Origin: Rhodoglobus sp.
Lineage (GTDB): Bacteria > Actinomycetota > Actinomycetes > Actinomycetales > Microbacteriaceae
DNA length: 64,000 nucleotides
Reading direction: 5' to 3'
NCBI GenBank assembly: GCA_025463605.1
Contig: JAODAV010000027.1
Coordinates: forward strand, 91,984-155,983
A program made the position numbers and the translations under genes. Numbering within the stretch: position 1 is the first letter of the stretch; each line of letters starts with the position of its first letter. Positions 62,464 through 64,000 of this stretch are shown one piece after another. The notes below the pieces were generated by a model. That model made no database searches. It was not told where the DNA came from and was given only the letters and a program-made list of their open reading frames with translations.

Positions 62464-63413
62464 CGGTCGCCTTGATCACGGGCGTCTCGGGCCAGGACGG
62501 CAGCTACCTGGCGGAGTCCCTCGTGGCCCGCGGCTACGAAGTGCACGGGGTGGTGCGCGACCCGGGGGAGCCGATCACCGCCGGGGTCGTCGCCCACGAC
62601 CTCGACCTCGCGGCGGGATCCGCGATCGGCCAGCTCATCCGCGACCTCAGGCCGCACCATGTCTACAACCTCGCTGCGGTCAGCTCCGTGTTCACCTCGT
62701 GGTCCGAGCCGTCTCTCACCGCTCGACTCAATGGCCTGGCCGTGGCCGAGATGCTCGCCGCAGTGCGCGAACTGGGAACGCTTGGCCACGAGACGCGCTT
62801 CGTGCAGGCCTCGAGCGCCGAGATGTTCGGCATGCCGGTGCAGTCGCCCCAAACGGAGTCCACGCCCATCCGGCCGACATCGCCGTACGGGGCCGCGAAG
62901 GCCTACGCGCACGGGCTCGTCGGCGCGTACCGCGGCGCCGGCGTGTTCGCTACCTCGCTCGTGCTTTACAACCACGAGTCGCCGCGGCGGCCGGAGACCT
63001 TCGTCACGCGCAAGATCACGGCGGCGGCGGCACGCATCGCCCTCGGCCAGCAGGAGCGCCTCGAACTGGGCAACCTCGACGCGCGGCGGGACTGGGGATG
63101 GGCGCCGGACTACGCGGATGCCCTGTACCTGGCCGCCACGGCGGCCGAGCCGGATGACTTCATCATCGCGACGGGAGTGTCCCATTCGGTCGCCGACTTC
63201 GTGCGGGTGGCGTTCGAACGTGCCGGAGTCGAGGACTGGGCGTCTCGCGTCGATGTCGCGCCCGGGCTGCTTCGCACGGGAGACGCGGCCGAGCAGGTCG
63301 GCGATGCGAGCAAGGCGCGATCCCAACTGAACTGGGCGCCCACGGTCGACTTCGACGGGATCGTCGCGGCGATGGTCGAGGCCGACCTCGAACTCGCCCG
63401 GCACACGCGCTAA
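62460..63413 (+). CDS. GMD-like GDP-sugar dehydratase/reductase, second copy
   Basis: This 317-aa protein is clearly homologous to the preceding [59 protein letters not shown] and [19 protein letters not shown] are kept, but the region after the first glycine loop is shortened (no RRSS-type segment after VHGVVRD). It may act as the partner of GMD in a second step, such as reduction to GDP-rhamnose or 6-deoxytalose, or as a dehydratase for another sugar. ATG 62460 overlaps the gmd stop. It converges with the GlxA-type gene by four bases. Confidence 0.8.
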
Positions 63414-64000
63414 CCGGCTTGGCGGGCTCCGAACGTGCGCCGGTAGGCCATGGGGGAGGTGCCGAGCACTTTCACGAAGTGGTGGCGCATCACAGCGGCC
63501 GTGCCGAAACCCGTGTCCTGCGCGATCGTCTCGAGCCCGTAGTCGGTCTCCTCGAGCAATTGCTGCGCCCGGATGATGCGCTGCCGGTTGAGCCAGGCTG
63601 CCGGCGTCGTGCCCATGTCTGCCCTGAATCTCCTCGCGAACGTGCGGCTCGACATGAGGGCCTTGCGGGCCAGCTGGTCGACGGTGAGATCCTCTGCGAG
63701 GTTCTCCATCATCCACTGGGTCACGATCGCGAAGGAGTCGCTCTTGCATTCGGCGATCGGCGAGTCGATGTATTGGGACTGGCCGCCGTCGCGCTGCGGC
63801 GGAACGACCATGCGGCGCGCGATCACGTTGGTCGCGGCTGCCCCGTGTTCCTTGCGCACGATGTGCAGAGCGGCATCGATGCCCGCGGCGGTGCCGGCGC
63901 TCGTGACCACTTTTCCGTCTTCGACGAAGAGCACATCGGGGTCGACCGTGATGCCCGGGTACTCGGCGGCCAGGCGGTCGGTGTGCATCCAGTGGGTCGT
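63410..64000 (-). CDS. GlxA-type AraC-family transcriptional regulator, 5' end outside window
   Basis: About 195 codons of the C-terminal part are visible; the frame stays open to base 64000 (reading THWMHTDRLAAEYPGITVDP across the first methionine codon), so the DJ-1/PfpI amidase-like domain starts beyond the right edge. The visible end of that domain has FVEDGKVVTSAGTAAGIDAA, then two AraC helix-turn-helices with LTVDQLARKALMSSRTFARR and YGLETIAQDTGFGTAAVMRH. Targets are unknown. It is not likely part of the glycan locus. Confidence 0.88.
   Translation of the reverse strand, partial: TTHWMHTDRLAAEYPGITVDPDVLFVEDGKVVTSAGTAAGIDAALHIVRKEHGAAATNVIARRMVVPPQRDGGQSQYIDSPIAECKSDSFAIVTQWMMENLAEDLTVDQLARKALMSSRTFARRFRADMGTTPAAWLNRQRIIRAQQLLEETDYGLETIAQDTGFGTAAVMRHHFVKVLGTSPMAYRRTFGARQAG

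Overview
The window is high-GC DNA with tightly packed genes and many ATGA/GTGA stop-start overlaps. Together with a biotin-dependent acyl-CoA carboxylase that has an epsilon subunit, a purK-purE-LCP run and abundant leaderless GTG/ATG starts, this points to an actinobacterium of the order Micrococcales, most likely a Microbacteriaceae-like chromosome. This assignment is inferred from gene content and codon style. No rRNA, tRNA, insertion sequence, prophage or CRISPR array is visible.

Region 1 (1-16.9 kb) is mostly housekeeping. It holds a 5'-cut AbiEi/DUF559-type protein, an acyl-CoA carboxylase alpha chain, Maf and a TRAM/TrmA-type RNA methyltransferase. Next come a NarL-type response regulator with a 6-TM histidine kinase and, overlapping it, a third 6-TM protein that looks like a degenerate kinase. 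A 0.68-kb gene-free stretch with two strong hairpins follows. Then come the carboxylase epsilon and beta subunits and a leftward operon: nucleoside hydrolase, ECF S component, EcfT, two ECF ATPases and a DMT permease. Divergent from this are birA and a PH-domain protein.

Region 2 (16.9-63.4 kb) is one large surface-polysaccharide locus interrupted only by purK-purE and an acyl-CoA dehydrogenase. It encodes nucleotide-sugar synthesis: Ugd, RmlB/RmlD (leftward), RmlC/RmlA (rightward), three further or duplicated epimerase/dehydratases, ManA, two tandem GMD-like proteins, and a PLP aminotransferase with a PglD/NeuD-like acetyltransferase. Assembly is represented by about eleven glycosyltransferases and two membrane O-acyltransferases. 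Export is represented by an ABC-2 permease plus ATPase, a flippase-like protein and two tandem O-antigen ligase/polymerase-like proteins. Attachment is represented by an LCP ligase. GtrA, DUF2304 and DPM1-like proteins suggest polyprenyl-phosphate sugar donors. A 905-aa secreted protein with a lysozyme-like head and six Cys-paired repeats, and two tandem ~620-aa unknown membrane paralogs, sit in its middle.

Region 3 (63.4 kb to the end) is the C-terminal part of a GlxA-type AraC regulator running off the right edge.

A recurrent regulatory signature is visible: at least eight genes have a TANNNT -10 hexamer exactly six bases before the start codon, which predicts leaderless transcripts. The most interesting parts for follow-up are the regulator/kinase/pseudokinase triplet, the paired unknown membrane proteins with the repeat-bearing secreted protein inside the glycan locus, the ECF-nucleoside hydrolase operon and the unexplained intergenic block at 7.7-8.4 kb.
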